DNA of 64,000 nucleotides from a virus (IMGVR_UViG_3300042934_000980:124001-188000); one strand, 5' to 3'. Shown: positions 26,629 to 35,190, counted from the first letter of the stretch. Program-made: numbers and translations. Notes: a model not told the origin generated them from the letters alone.

Positions 26629-28422
26629 TTACACACGGCGGATAGAGCCTACTTCGATGCCGTCGCTGATGTCAGCTTTGACGCGGTAGTCGTACGGTTT
26701 GATGAACGGGTTACCCAAGTTCAACAGGTATGAGTACAACGCTTCTACAAAGCTTTCGGTGTAGCGGTTCAAGATCAGACTGGTAAAGTCCAGTTCCGGA
26801 TCGACGACCTTGGTGGGTGCTCGGTCGTCATGATACTCCCAGACGATCCAGCTGTTCAGGTCCAGACCAATGCGCCCGCCCTTGGTCGTCAGACGCCGTA
26901 CAACGTTGTCTGTTACGTGCATGACCATGTCTTCTACATCTTCAGGCTTGCAGCCGTACAGCTTCTTGGTGAAGTGTGAGGCGGCGAACATGAGGGTCTT
27001 GACTTCTTGGGCAAACTCGGCCTGGATCACCGGGTGCTGGCTGATCAGCTTGCGCGTCTTTTCGATGTCGTTGTTGGTGTGCTTGGCGAGCACAATGATC
27101 TGCTTGGCGGTGACCAAACTTTTCTTGTCAACGTTCCATTCAAAGATGTTGATGGGGTTATCCCCCACGTTGATCTCACCGCTTTCCGGCAACAGCGGGT
27201 AGACCTTTTCCAGGCTGACGTTCAGCGTTTGCATGGCCTTGTCCGGTGCCTTGAACACCAAGTACAGGTCATGGTCCCGTTTACCGTCCACGTTGATCAG
27301 CGAGAGCGCACGCTGGGTGATGTCGCGCAGGTTTTCGGCCACCTTGTTCTTGAGGCGCTTGACATGCCCGTCTAGATCGGTGAAATCACCGTCAACCAGA
27401 CCTTCCATGGGGTCGGCGTTGAACATCGATCGCATCATCCAGCTCAGCGGCAACTCTATAGGTGTCTTCGACACATTGAGGTGCAGCCCCTTCTTTTGCC
27501 ACTCTTCGCGGTAGTTCCCGCCCTTGGCCCAGACCAGATCGCCGTCGTCGCGGATACCGGCAATGAACTTGTCAAAGTCCTTGTCCAGCACGGCGTACGT
27601 CTGCGACTTGTCGCCCAACTGGAAACGAATCCAGCGCGCTTCGTCGTCACCGATAATGCCTTGGAACGTGAAGATGGTAGGATCAACCACAGTCCCAAAA
27701 CCTTCCTGGGTGTTTGGGTTGACGCGGTTGTAGAACACCAGCAACCGATCGACCACCAGTTGAGTCTGTGCGTCCAGCTGGCCTTCGGCCGGGTGCAGGA
27801 TCTGCATACCAAGGGTCTTGCCTTCGACCAACCGTTCCAGCAAACCGCCATCCAGACCGCGTGTGAGGTTACTCATCGGTTCAATATAGCCCTGGGGTTG
27901 GTCTGTGGTTCCCCCTCGCCAAACAGGAGGCTGTTTCACGAAGTTGTCGGGGTTGCTCAGCACTGCCATGTCCACAGGCTCCCTGGCGTCCATAGCCTCG
28001 CGGTACTCCACAACGATGTCCCGGTGCGCCAGACGTTGTTGGAAGTCCAGAATGTTGGTGCAGTGCAGCCAGTGTTCGAGGTCTTTCGTGAAACCTGCCT
28101 CTACGGCCTGTTCGAACTCGACGTCATCATTGACCAGCGGGATCCAGCCCCATTTGTACTGATCATAATAAGGAGCGTGTTCAGGAATGAGGAACACCAC
28201 GTCGTCGCCAAAGAGTTTGGTATAGACGTTACGGGCCATGGTGGAGAGCATGGCTTCACGGTTCTCTGCCCATTCTTGCTCACTTGGAATCTGAGCGAGC
28301 ACTTCTTGCGTGTCGACTGAAGGGTCAATCACAGGTGATGGGATGTCGGTGGAGAACGCTTCTGGGTTTTGCAGCAGGGATTTGATAGCAACGCTACCTG
28401 CTGGTTTCTTTTCGTCAGCCAT
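26629..28422 (-). CDS. Probable virion structural protein, 597 aa
   Basis: AAGGAAG is well placed before the ATG. The N-terminal 60 residues are Pro/Ser/Asp-rich and probably flexible. The rest is a mixed alpha/beta protein with many Trp and Asp residues and no obvious enzyme signature. The C-terminal section (RYTESFVEALYSYLLNLG) resembles tail or baseplate proteins only in general character. It forms a leftward pair with the small gene 17 bases upstream. Confidence 0.5.
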   Translation of the reverse strand: MADEKKPAGSVAIKSLLQNPEAFSTDIPSPVIDPSVDTQEVLAQIPSEQEWAENREAMLSTMARNVYTKLFGDDVVFLIPEHAPYYDQYKWGWIPLVNDDVEFEQAVEAGFTKDLEHWLHCTNILDFQQRLAHRDIVVEYREAMDAREPVDMAVLSNPDNFVKQPPVWRGGTTDQPQGYIEPMSNLTRGLDGGLLERLVEGKTLGMQILHPAEGQLDAQTQLVVDRLLVFYNRVNPNTQEGFGTVVDPTIFTFQGIIGDDEARWIRFQLGDKSQTYAVLDKDFDKFIAGIRDDGDLVWAKGGNYREEWQKKGLHLNVSKTPIELPLSWMMRSMFNADPMEGLVDGDFTDLDGHVKRLKNKVAENLRDITQRALSLINVDGKRDHDLYLVFKAPDKAMQTLNVSLEKVYPLLPESGEINVGDNPINIFEWNVDKKSLVTAKQIIVLAKHTNNDIEKTRKLISQHPVIQAEFAQEVKTLMFAASHFTKKLYGCKPEDVEDMVMHVTDNVVRRLTTKGGRIGLDLNSWIVWEYHDDRAPTKVVDPELDFTSLILNRYTESFVEALYSYLLNLGNPFIKPYDYRVKADISDGIEVGSIRRV

Positions 28423-28438
28423 TGTTACTTCCTTTCTA

Positions 28439-28702
28439 TCAAGTTCTTTTGTGTTTGCCGGTGTGTAGAGTTGTGTACTGCTCAGAAACTGGGTGCTTCA
28501 CGACAGTGGCGTTCTTATCCAGTTCTTCAAGAAGGGTCATACCGTCCAAGAACGGCTTGCCGCAAATACGTTTACCGTCCACCACGATCGTGTGAGGGGC
28601 GACTTTATCTTTGTCAAGATCAGCAACCACGAAATTCAAACCCCCAGTACCGGGATCAACTGCCGTTACTTGGACGGGTTGTTCGGTTTTATTATCAGAC
28701 AC
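28439..28702 (-). CDS. Small unknown protein, 87 aa, GTG start
   Basis: Starts with GTG preceded by AGGGG at about 8 bases. An acidic, beta-rich domain (NFVVADLDKDKVAPHTIVVDG) is followed by a basic C-terminus. It lies first in a leftward pair with the 597-residue protein and diverges from the helicase gene with only 27 bases between start codons, which must contain both control regions. Confidence 0.6.
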   Translation of the reverse strand: MSDNKTEQPVQVTAVDPGTGGLNFVVADLDKDKVAPHTIVVDGKRICGKPFLDGMTLLEELDKNATVVKHPVSEQYTTLHTGKHKRT

Positions 28703-28729
28703 TGGCGTTCCCCTTTAAGGACAATAATC

Positions 28730-31582
28730 ATGTTTAATATGTTTTCAGTCGGAGTCAAGCAAACGGGAGTGTATACCCATATCACTGGCGTTTCTTTTTA
28801 CAGCATTGCCAAGGACATTGAGAAGTTCTTCAGCTCCGGGCTGGTGACCAAGTACATGGTGCGCCGGGAGACGTGGGACACCATCAAGGTCCATGACTTC
28901 TTTCTGGTGGAGCTGCATTACATTCTGGGTGAGCTGCTTAAGATCCGCACCATTCGCAGCCGCAGGCGTGCACTGAGCGAACTTAAGTACCTGCTAGAAA
29001 CTGAGACGTGGATCAAAGACACCCTGACCCCGTCGGGCAAACCGTTTGACTTTAAACGGCTCAATGACTTTGTCAAAACGCCGTTTCCTAAACAGCGTGA
29101 ATTCTTGGAACAATACCCGCTGATTGAAAAGAGCTACCACCTGAGGGGCATCCTGCTCGACTCAGTGGCCGGTAGTGGTAAGGCTCAGCCGTACTCCACC
29201 AAGGTTAAAGTCCCTAAGGGATGGAAACACTTGGGGGAATTGAAAGTGGGGGAAGAAGTGTCCACCCCAGACGGCGACTACGCCAAGATCACCGCCGTGC
29301 ACCCACAAGGGGTCACTGACGTATACCGCTTCCACTTTGAAGATGGGCGTTGGGCTGACTCGCACCCTGAGCACTTGTGGCAGGTCGATGAGATCAGTCG
29401 TATACAAGGCGAGGAGATCATCAGCGCCGACCACATCACCACCACCCAAGACATCCTTAACCACTTCCAAGACTACGAGTACCAGATCCCTTTGGTGGGA
29501 CAGATGGACGGGCTCTTGGAGATGGGTGGGGTTGAGCATGCAGCCATAGCGGAAGAGTTGCTGATCTCAGCAATACCGATAGATGATCCAGTGATGGAAC
29601 TTTCCTACTTGGACCGGTTTGGTATCGTGCGCTCGATGTTGGAGCTGAGCGGCTGTCAGATTGCCCCTACCGGGATTGCGTTCATCACCACCAACCAAGT
29701 GGCGGCTAAGAACTTCCAGAAGCTGGTGTGGAGCGTGGGCGGGATTGCCACGTGGACCGAAGTTCCGGGTAACCCCTTCCGGATTGAACTCTACCACCCG
29801 CAAATTGAATTGATGGTGGAGAACCTGCTCGGTCCTGGGCTGGAGCTGGGGGAGATCATCAGTTTGGAAGATCACCTCAACCTGCGCCTCAAGATCACCG
29901 CGGTGGAGAAACGGCCTCAGGAAGAGACGCTCTGCATCTCGATCGATCACCACGCCCACCTGTACGTCATTGACGACTACATCATCACCCACAACACCTT
30001 TACCTCGCTGATGTGGGCGCATCTGTTGGGTGACGGAGCGACGGTGGTGGTGTGTCCGTTGGGGATTGTTAACGATGTATGGACCAAACAGATCAAGGAG
30101 CACCACAAACAAGAGAAGCGGGTGTGGACCAGCATCAGCGGGCTGCCGCTTGCAGAAGGGTACGACTTCTACATCGTGCACTACGACTTCCTGCGGGGAA
30201 CTGGCTACGGCTACTTAAAGGAGTTCTTGCTTAAGCTTAAAAAGTCCAGCAAGCACGAACTTAAGTTGATCTTGGATGAGTCGCACAACTTTAACGAGAT
30301 CAGGGCCAAGCAAACCCAGCGGTTGATAGAACTGGCGGACCTGCAAGTGTTTGACCATTCCCTGCCCATGTCGGGGACCGCCCTTAAAGCCCAAGGCAGT
30401 GAGATCTACCCCACGCTGTGCCTGATTGACCGGCACTTTGATAAGGTGGCTCGCGAGTTCTTCTTGGCCTCCTACGGGCGTAACCGCCAGTCGCTCATGA
30501 ACATGCTGGCGCACCGCATTGGTCGGGGTAAGTTCACCATCCCAGAACTCTTGGGCTTGGGCGATCCACCTCCGATCAATGTCATCAAGGTGCAAATCCC
30601 GGGTGGGCAGAAGTACACCTTGGATGCGATCAAGCTGGAGATGCAGGTGTACATCCAAGAGCGCATGGCGTTTTACGATGAGCACATGCCCAAGTACCTG
30701 GCCTTCTACAAGGAGGTGTTGTCCAGTTACGAGTTCTCCGTGCAAAAGCACCCCAAGGAGCTGGCGGACCTGCAACGCTATAAAGCCATCGTTAACCGGT
30801 TCCGCACCCAAGGGTATTCCAGTTTCACCGACGCCCAAGACAGTGCATTCTGTAAGCGGGTGGAGGAGGACATTGAGAAGACCCTTAAAGGTCAAGACCT
30901 GCACGATTTCCGCAATGTGAAGTCGGCGGTCAAGTACCTAGGGCTTAAACTGCGCGGCGAAGCGTTGGGTAACGTGTTGGGTAAAGCACGCATCAATGCG
31001 ATCAAGGAAACCATCGAGCACGCAGGCTTACCCGAGCTGATCAACAACGTGGAGAAGAAGACGGTTATCTTCACCTCCTACGTCGACGTTGTGAAGCTCT
31101 GTGATGAGTACCTGCGCGATAAAGGCTTTAAGCCTAACTTGGTCTACGGGGAGGTTAACAAAGACCGTGAAGAGGCTGTCAGAAGCTTTGGTGCGGTGCC
31201 TGAGATCAATCCGTTGATTGCGGCCATGGATTCTCTGAAAGAGGGTATTCCGTTGCTGATGGCCAACCAAACCATCTTCCTCAACGCGCCTTACCGGGAT
31301 TACGAGGTCAAGCAGATGCAAGCCCGTACCTGGCGTACCGGTCAAGACAGCCCGTGTTTCTACTGGCTGATTGACTTGGACACCGGGGATCAGGTGAACA
31401 TCACCACGCGCAGCCTCAACATCTTGGAATGGAGCCGAGAGCAGGTGGATGCATTGCTCAGCCGCAGTGAAGGTCATGCCCTGCTGGGGGATGTAACCGG
31501 TGAAGAAGCCTTTAGCTTGGTGGACGAACCTGTAACCAAACCTTTGCAGGTAAGAGCCGGAGTACTCAGTCTCTTTGGGTAA
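28730..31582 (+). CDS. SNF2-like superfamily II helicase interrupted by an intein
   Basis: The ATG at 28730 (MFNMFSVGVK) follows TAAGGA; upstream in-frame codons overlap the divergent gene and are excluded. The 950-residue precursor has an N-terminal domain (1-140) and a P-loop AGSGK at 147-151 cut by an intein (152-422). The C-extein resumes TFTSLMWAHLL, giving a reconstituted GSGKT. Motif II is LDESH (Asp516-His519), motif III-like SGTAL follows, and motif VI is ARTWRTGQD (Arg866, Arg869, Gln872), the SNF2/RapA-like pattern. After splicing the helicase would be 679 residues. It is probably a DNA translocase in replication, recombination or transcription. The gene is isolated on the plus strand, and an early-type promoter overlaps its stop codon on the other strand. 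Confidence 0.85.
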   Translation: MFNMFSVGVKQTGVYTHITGVSFYSIAKDIEKFFSSGLVTKYMVRRETWDTIKVHDFFLVELHYILGELLKIRTIRSRRRALSELKYLLETETWIKDTLTPSGKPFDFKRLNDFVKTPFPKQREFLEQYPLIEKSYHLRGILLDSVAGSGKAQPYSTKVKVPKGWKHLGELKVGEEVSTPDGDYAKITAVHPQGVTDVYRFHFEDGRWADSHPEHLWQVDEISRIQGEEIISADHITTTQDILNHFQDYEYQIPLVGQMDGLLEMGGVEHAAIAEELLISAIPIDDPVMELSYLDRFGIVRSMLELSGCQIAPTGIAFITTNQVAAKNFQKLVWSVGGIATWTEVPGNPFRIELYHPQIELMVENLLGPGLELGEIISLEDHLNLRLKITAVEKRPQEETLCISIDHHAHLYVIDDYIITHNTFTSLMWAHLLGDGATVVVCPLGIVNDVWTKQIKEHHKQEKRVWTSISGLPLAEGYDFYIVHYDFLRGTGYGYLKEFLLKLKKSSKHELKLILDESHNFNEIRAKQTQRLIELADLQVFDHSLPMSGTALKAQGSEIYPTLCLIDRHFDKVAREFFLASYGRNRQSLMNMLAHRIGRGKFTIPELLGLGDPPPINVIKVQIPGGQKYTLDAIKLEMQVYIQERMAFYDEHMPKYLAFYKEVLSSYEFSVQKHPKELADLQRYKAIVNRFRTQGYSSFTDAQDSAFCKRVEEDIEKTLKGQDLHDFRNVKSAVKYLGLKLRGEALGNVLGKARINAIKETIEHAGLPELINNVEKKTVIFTSYVDVVKLCDEYLRDKGFKPNLVYGEVNKDREEAVRSFGAVPEINPLIAAMDSLKEGIPLLMANQTIFLNAPYRDYEVKQMQARTWRTGQDSPCFYWLIDLDTGDQVNITTRSLNILEWSREQVDALLSRSEGHALLGDVTGEEAFSLVDEPVTKPLQVRAGVLSLFG
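29183..29995 (+). mobile_element. Class 3-type intein (271 aa) in the helicase Walker A motif
   Basis: The intein starts with Ala (residue 152) instead of Cys/Ser and ends IITHN (residues 418-422), followed by Thr423 as the +1 extein residue. The full class 3 signature is visible: Trp217 in the HLWQV of block B, Cys402 in the LCISID of block F, and Thr420 two residues before the terminal Asn. In class 3 inteins the block F Cys attacks the N-terminal junction. The middle (about residues 292-340) looks like the second half of a LAGLIDADG nuclease (R..IVRSMLELSG, then FITTNQVAAKN), but the catalytic acidic residues of the LAGLIDADG helix are lost. The homing nuclease is therefore probably dead. 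Confidence 0.85.
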
Positions 31583-31590
31583 TATAGGTT
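31579..31590 (-). promoter_or_regulatory. Early-type promoter facing antisense into the helicase gene
   Basis: Read leftward: AGAACCTATATTAC, matching the other early-type promoters including the AACC extension. It overlaps the helicase TAA stop (31580-31582) and points into the gene. The nearest leftward gene starts almost 3 kb away. Confidence 0.5.
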
Positions 31591-31616
31591 CTAAACCTTT
31601 TAACGAAAAAAAAGAA

Positions 31617-31660
31617 CCAGTAGTAACTACCGCACCCTTAGTGGGTGCGGTAGTTACTGG
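31617..31660. terminator. Strong terminator between convergent genes
   Basis: A stem of about 17 bp (TAACTACCGCACCC / GGGTGCGGTAGTTA with a TTA loop) has a run of eight T on the leftward transcript. It serves the gene ending at 31666 and possibly the helicase. Confidence 0.85.
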
Positions 31661-31665
31661 ATTCT

Positions 31666-32283
31666 TTAGGCTTGCATTACTACTTTGCGGGATTCAATCA
31701 TGCGGTTAGCCGAGAGGAAGAACACACTGCGGGCTGCATGACGCAAGGCGGTGTAGCGCTTAATCACCGATTCGGTCGTGCGGATTTCGCGTTTCATGTC
31801 TTCAGGGTTAACCTTCAGGGCCTCCAATTCCCGCTGGGCCTTGTCGACCTTAACTGTCAGTGTTTCACACAGTTCCCAGCACTGATCTTGCAGGACGTCT
31901 TCGTCCAAGGGTTCGAACAGCTCGAACTCCACCACTTGCTGCGGGCAGAACGTATTGTCCTTACCTTCACGGTTGAACAGCTCCAGCGCCACTTCCAACG
32001 GCACCTTCACGTCGCCCAGTACATCGCGGGCATCCACGTTACCGCCTACCGAGCCGGTGGACAGGTGCACTTGGTTGTCTTCTGCATCTACGTGCACAGG
32101 GTTCAGGCAGTAGACAGTGTGGTTCAGCAACGCCACGACGTGCTCACGGCCATTGACCTGCAGACGACCCAATCCAGCCAGCCGGATTTCACGGGCGCCG
32201 CTGTGGTCATCTTTGATCAGGCCTTTGGTGGCTTTAGCACGGGTAACTAGGTCTGCGAAAGAAGCTTTGATGATACGAGTCAT
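31666..32283 (-). CDS. Unknown protein, 205 aa
   Basis: The ATG at 32283 (MTRIIKASFA) is chosen because GGAG precedes it by about 9 bases; the longer frame would overlap the upstream gene. The N-terminal domain has beta segments (REHVVALLNHTVYCLNPVHV). The C-terminal 80 residues are helical with a coiled-coil-like stretch (AQRELEALKVNPEDMKREI) and a basic end. Last gene of the 31.7-33.0 kb leftward group. Function not recognised. Confidence 0.6.
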   Translation of the reverse strand: MTRIIKASFADLVTRAKATKGLIKDDHSGAREIRLAGLGRLQVNGREHVVALLNHTVYCLNPVHVDAEDNQVHLSTGSVGGNVDARDVLGDVKVPLEVALELFNREGKDNTFCPQQVVEFELFEPLDEDVLQDQCWELCETLTVKVDKAQRELEALKVNPEDMKREIRTTESVIKRYTALRHAARSVFFLSANRMIESRKVVMQA

Positions 32284-32341
32284 GATAATAATTCTCCAAT
32301 TTGGATGGCATGATTGCCGGTAGGTGTTAAATGAAAGTAAC

Positions 32342-32608
32342 TTAGTTGTCCAGCGGGCCGTACCGACCGGTGTACTGGGCAACCAATATGTCCAGCTCCT
32401 GCTGCACAGGGCGCAGCAGGGCTCGGGCAATAAATACGTCACCAGGGACTTTAGGGTTAGCAATAACCCCTTGGTACACCTGAACCGCTTCTTCTTTACG
32501 GCGAATCATCTGGATCAACTTTAACCGAGCGTCAAGCTCTTTTAAGTAATCCGGGATGACGGTGCAAGGTTGACGTCGGTTGGGGAACAACGGAATAACT
32601 TCACCCAT
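32342..32608 (-). CDS. Small unknown protein, 88 aa
   Basis: AAGGG lies upstream of the ATG. It is basic and helical (YLKELDARLKLIQMIRRKEE) and predicted soluble. It sits between two other small leftward genes with 10-58 base gaps. No family is recognised. Confidence 0.6.
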   Translation of the reverse strand: MGEVIPLFPNRRQPCTVIPDYLKELDARLKLIQMIRRKEEAVQVYQGVIANPKVPGDVFIARALLRPVQQELDILVAQYTGRYGPLDN

Positions 32609-32618
32609 GACTTAACCC

Positions 32619-32993
32619 TTAATGCAAGGAGCCAGAGCGACCGTGCCCTTTGCTGGATTTGTTCATGGCGGCCGAGACCAGAGGGCTCTTCCAGTTCTGG
32701 TCTTCGTTCATCAGCTTGAGCAGAGATGGGCTGGACTTCACCAGAGGACTCATCTCCATTTCAAACCGACCGCCTTTGCGGATGTGCAGTACGCCCAGTT
32801 GGTGACCGATCTCGGTACTGGCAAATTCAATGAAATCACCTTCGTTGCAGTAGCTGATGGCCAGCTGCAACATCCGTGGCATCGCGGTGTCAAAGTAACT
32901 GTAGTGACGGACCATGATGACTTCTTTGGATTTACCGCGAGTCATGGTGGCGACAACACGGCGACGATGGATACTGCTAACTTCTTTACTCAT
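32619..32993 (-). CDS. Unknown basic protein, 124 aa
   Basis: The N-terminus is Arg/Lys-rich (IHRRRVVATMTRGKSKEV) and the C-terminus is Ser/Gly/His-rich (MNKSSKGHGRSGSLH). The centre (FIEFASTEIGHQLGVLHIRKG) looks like a beta sheet. The positive charge suggests nucleic acid or host-protein binding, but this is inference. First gene of the small leftward group. Confidence 0.55.
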   Translation of the reverse strand: MSKEVSSIHRRRVVATMTRGKSKEVIMVRHYSYFDTAMPRMLQLAISYCNEGDFIEFASTEIGHQLGVLHIRKGGRFEMEMSPLVKSSPSLLKLMNEDQNWKSPLVSAAMNKSSKGHGRSGSLH

Positions 32994-33060
32994 GGTTATT
33001 CTAACCCCAATTATTTGGTTTACTGGTACTTAAGCAACATACGTCTAAGACCGACCGGTC

Positions 33061-33654
33061 TTATAAGGCTTCGATTGCTAGGCGGTGTTGATCCACCCGA
33101 TCGCCGAACACTTTCAAATACATGTCAGGATAACGAACATATCCACCTCGGCTGTACTTTTGTTTGAGGTGTTGGGTTGCACCCTCTCTGCATTCATCTT
33201 CTGAATAATGAGGGTGGGTCTTTTTCAGGTAGGACATGGCGCGACCGATCATGTGATCGATGTTGCCTGGAAACTCCCGGTCAGCTGAGTTAATCAGCTC
33301 ACAGAAAGTATTCTTGAACGACCCTTTAAAGGACGCACGGTGCTGGCCACACCCCCAAGCCACCAACATGGTTTCTGAAGGGCTCAGGTTTTCAAGTATC
33401 ACCGGATGATCGGTAGTGCTCATCCAATGAAATGCCAGTTCATGGTGGTTGTTGCGACTCCAAGCGAAGAAGTCGTGGAAGTAGGCGGCGAACAGAATGA
33501 GCTTAGGGTCAAACCCCAAGTCCAGTTGTTGGTTGATCACAAGACCGGTTTGATAAACCGTTTCGAAATGACCTTGCCGGTGGGCCGGATCGTTCATCTC
33601 CCACTTGTCAGCAAAAGCATTAACAATCTGTTGCGTGAGCGGATGCTTATTCAT
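33061..33654 (-). CDS. HD-domain phosphohydrolase-like protein
   Basis: A 197-residue protein with the metal-binding HD pattern: His29 (GHFETVY), His60-Asp61 (YFHDFF), His105 (GQHRASF) and Asp125 (NSADRE). HD proteins hydrolyse phosphate esters such as nucleotides or cyclic and alarmone signalling nucleotides. The substrate is not evident. An exact early-type promoter lies 36 bases upstream, so it is probably made at the start of infection and could act on host nucleotides or second-messenger defence signals. Closest general resemblance is to small predicted metal-dependent HD hydrolases. Confidence 0.8.
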   Translation of the reverse strand: MNKHPLTQQIVNAFADKWEMNDPAHRQGHFETVYQTGLVINQQLDLGFDPKLILFAAYFHDFFAWSRNNHHELAFHWMSTTDHPVILENLSPSETMLVAWGCGQHRASFKGSFKNTFCELINSADREFPGNIDHMIGRAMSYLKKTHPHYSEDECREGATQHLKQKYSRGGYVRYPDMYLKVFGDRVDQHRLAIEAL

Positions 33655-33689
33655 AATCTTCCTAAGAAGGTTGGTTACTTATCCTCCAA

Positions 33690-33702
33690 GTAATATAGGT
33701 CT
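33690..33702 (-). promoter_or_regulatory. Early-type promoter for the HD-domain gene
   Basis: Leftward AGACCTATATTAC, followed by TTGGAGGATAAG. Core identical to the other copies; it lies 36 bases before the start codon of the HD gene. Confidence 0.8.
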
Positions 33703-33734
33703 AAGATGCTCTGTAAGTTAAAAATAAAAACACT

Positions 33735-33774
33735 GAATAACCCCCTACCTCCCCTAGGGGAGGTAGGGGTATTC
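33735..33774 (-). terminator. Terminator after the 33.8-35.1 kb operon
   Basis: A 40-base near-perfect palindrome (GAATA.CCCCTACCTCCCC and complement) with A/T-rich flanks lies 17 bases after the leftward stop at 33792. Confidence 0.8.
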
Positions 33775-33791
33775 TTAATCAATCCAGTTGC

Positions 33792-34349
33792 TTAGCAGGT
33801 GACCTTGAAAATCAGTTGTTCGTAGTACTCTTGGGTAAACGCCTGATCCACCATGCGCGGCATGCCAGAGAAACCGAACTCTTTGAACAACAAGATCTTG
33901 CCCCGAAATGATTGCAGCAAGTGCTTTTCCATGAACGCTTCAATCGAGTCGTTCATGATGTCTTGCTCATCGTCCGGGTTCCAACGGTCATCGCGCCGCA
34001 ACCATTTAGGGTTGGCACGAATCTCAAACCCGTAGATCTGGTCCTGGTCCATGATCATGCCGTGGTTACCATCGTCGCGCAGCGCCTGCATGATGATGGG
34101 GATGTCGTTGATCTCTTTGAAAGCTTCTTTGAGAAACTTCACTGGGTCACCGGCTTTCAGCACACTCGACACCACCCCACGCTTGGCATGCGCCGGCACT
34201 TCAGGGTCGTTCATCAAGCGCAGCGCCAGCTTCTTAAGCTTCTTGATGTTGGTGGTGAAGTGGTCCTCAAAGTACTTAAGTACCCGCCCTTCCTGCTCCA
34301 GCGGCGATTGACTAGCGTCGCCTACAAACGCCGGTGCGCCCTTTTGCAT
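33792..34349 (-). CDS. Unknown protein, 185 aa
   Basis: Helical protein with basic patches (NIKKLKKLALRLMNDPEV) and an acidic middle (DDRWNPDDEQDIMNDS). Its ATG overlaps the TAA of the upstream membrane-protein gene (TAATG), implying coupling. No motif is recognised. Last gene of a four-gene leftward operon. Confidence 0.6.
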   Translation of the reverse strand: MQKGAPAFVGDASQSPLEQEGRVLKYFEDHFTTNIKKLKKLALRLMNDPEVPAHAKRGVVSSVLKAGDPVKFLKEAFKEINDIPIIMQALRDDGNHGMIMDQDQIYGFEIRANPKWLRRDDRWNPDDEQDIMNDSIEAFMEKHLLQSFRGKILLFKEFGFSGMPRMVDQAFTQEYYEQLIFKVTC

Positions 34350-34531
34350 TACACCACCCCCAAAGCTTGCATGAGCTTCTCAACCGCCAAGTACCAAGCC
34401 CACGGAAAGCAGACGATGGCCACGCAGGTGCTCACGAAGCCTTTGGCGGCGACCACTCCAAGGAGCCACAGAAACAACCAGAAGCTGGCCACCCAACCGT
34501 GCTTACTACCCAAGCTAAATGAAAACTTCAT
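34349..34531 (-). CDS. Small membrane protein, 60 aa
   Basis: The ATG at 34531 (MKFSFSLGSK) follows AAGGA by 7 bases; a GTG two codons upstream is less likely. Two hydrophobic helices (about residues 12-32 and 34-52) with a Trp-rich first helix (WVASFWLFLWLLGVVAAKG) suggest a hairpin in the inner membrane. Position in an operon of small unknown genes fits a host-takeover or exclusion peptide, but this is not shown. Confidence 0.65.
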   Translation of the reverse strand: MKFSFSLGSKHGWVASFWLFLWLLGVVAAKGFVSTCVAIVCFPWAWYLAVEKLMQALGVV

Positions 34532-34818
34532 ATCCACTTCCTTAACCAGTTCTTTAGCCGCACCTTAAAGGGCACATGCTCTTTGAGTTCAGGGATTCGT
34601 TCAGGGTTGACCTTAATAGTCAACAAGGCCTGCTCGATTTCTTTTGCTTCATCCTCCAATGCCAGCGCTTCACGGCGCAGCGCGGCAGAGGCTTCAGGGT
34701 CGCTGTGGTACAAGGCCCAACTACCCTGGTGTTTACGCTGGGCTTCTTCGAGCAGGTGTTGACGTGACAGTGTTAAGTGGTGCTTATTCTGGTTATACTT
34801 GCGACCGCTCAATGGCAT
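34528..34818 (-). CDS. Small helical protein, 96 aa
   Basis: Charged, helical protein (HLLEEAQRKHQG and ALALEDEAKEIEQALL) ending with a basic Trp-containing tail. It overlaps the genes on both sides by 4-10 bases, so it is translated as part of the operon. No family is recognised. Confidence 0.6.
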   Translation of the reverse strand: MPLSGRKYNQNKHHLTLSRQHLLEEAQRKHQGSWALYHSDPEASAALRREALALEDEAKEIEQALLTIKVNPERIPELKEHVPFKVRLKNWLRKWI

Positions 34819-35120
34819 GATAAACCTTCTTCAGATTCAAGGAATTTGATCATGTCCTCAGCGAAGAGGGCATGCACCGGGGCAAAGTTCTTGGCGCGTT
34901 GCACCAGTGACGCGGTGATGGACACAAAGTAGTGATCGGCACTGCCTTGGGCGACAAAGTACATCCCCTTGACGATCCCCACAGTCTCATTCCACACCAC
35001 GTAAACGTTTCGCTTTACTCCATTACCGAGCTCCAGCACTACCTCACCCAAAAAGACTTTATCTTTGGTGAGTTGATCAACGCCGATGTCAAGTACGGTT
35101 GGATTAAGACGTTGCTTCAT
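34809..35120 (-). CDS. Unknown protein, 103 aa
   Basis: The ATG at 35120 (MKQRLNPTVL) is chosen because GAGG precedes it at 9 bases. Beta-rich N-terminal half (VFLGEVVLELGNGVKRNVYV) and helical C-terminus (NFAPVHALFAEDMIKFLES). First gene of the 33.8-35.1 kb operon. Function unknown. Confidence 0.6.
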   Translation of the reverse strand: MKQRLNPTVLDIGVDQLTKDKVFLGEVVLELGNGVKRNVYVVWNETVGIVKGMYFVAQGSADHYFVSITASLVQRAKNFAPVHALFAEDMIKFLESEEGLSCH

Positions 35121-35156
35121 AAACAGGTACCTCAATTACAAAATAGCGGACATAAG

Positions 35157-35183
35157 CCCAGTGCCGGTTAATCGCCGGCACTG
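35157..35183 (-). terminator. Terminator after the 35.2-36.3 kb gene
   Basis: A stem CCAGTGCCGG / CCGGCACTGG lies 8 bases after the leftward stop at 35191. The sequence GCGGACATAA lies next to it. Confidence 0.75.
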
Positions 35184-35190
35184 GTACTAC

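Noticed and set aside
28493-28729. GTG upstream extension of the helicase gene
   Set aside because: It overlaps nearly the whole divergent 87-codon gene; the ATG at 28730 has TAAGGA.
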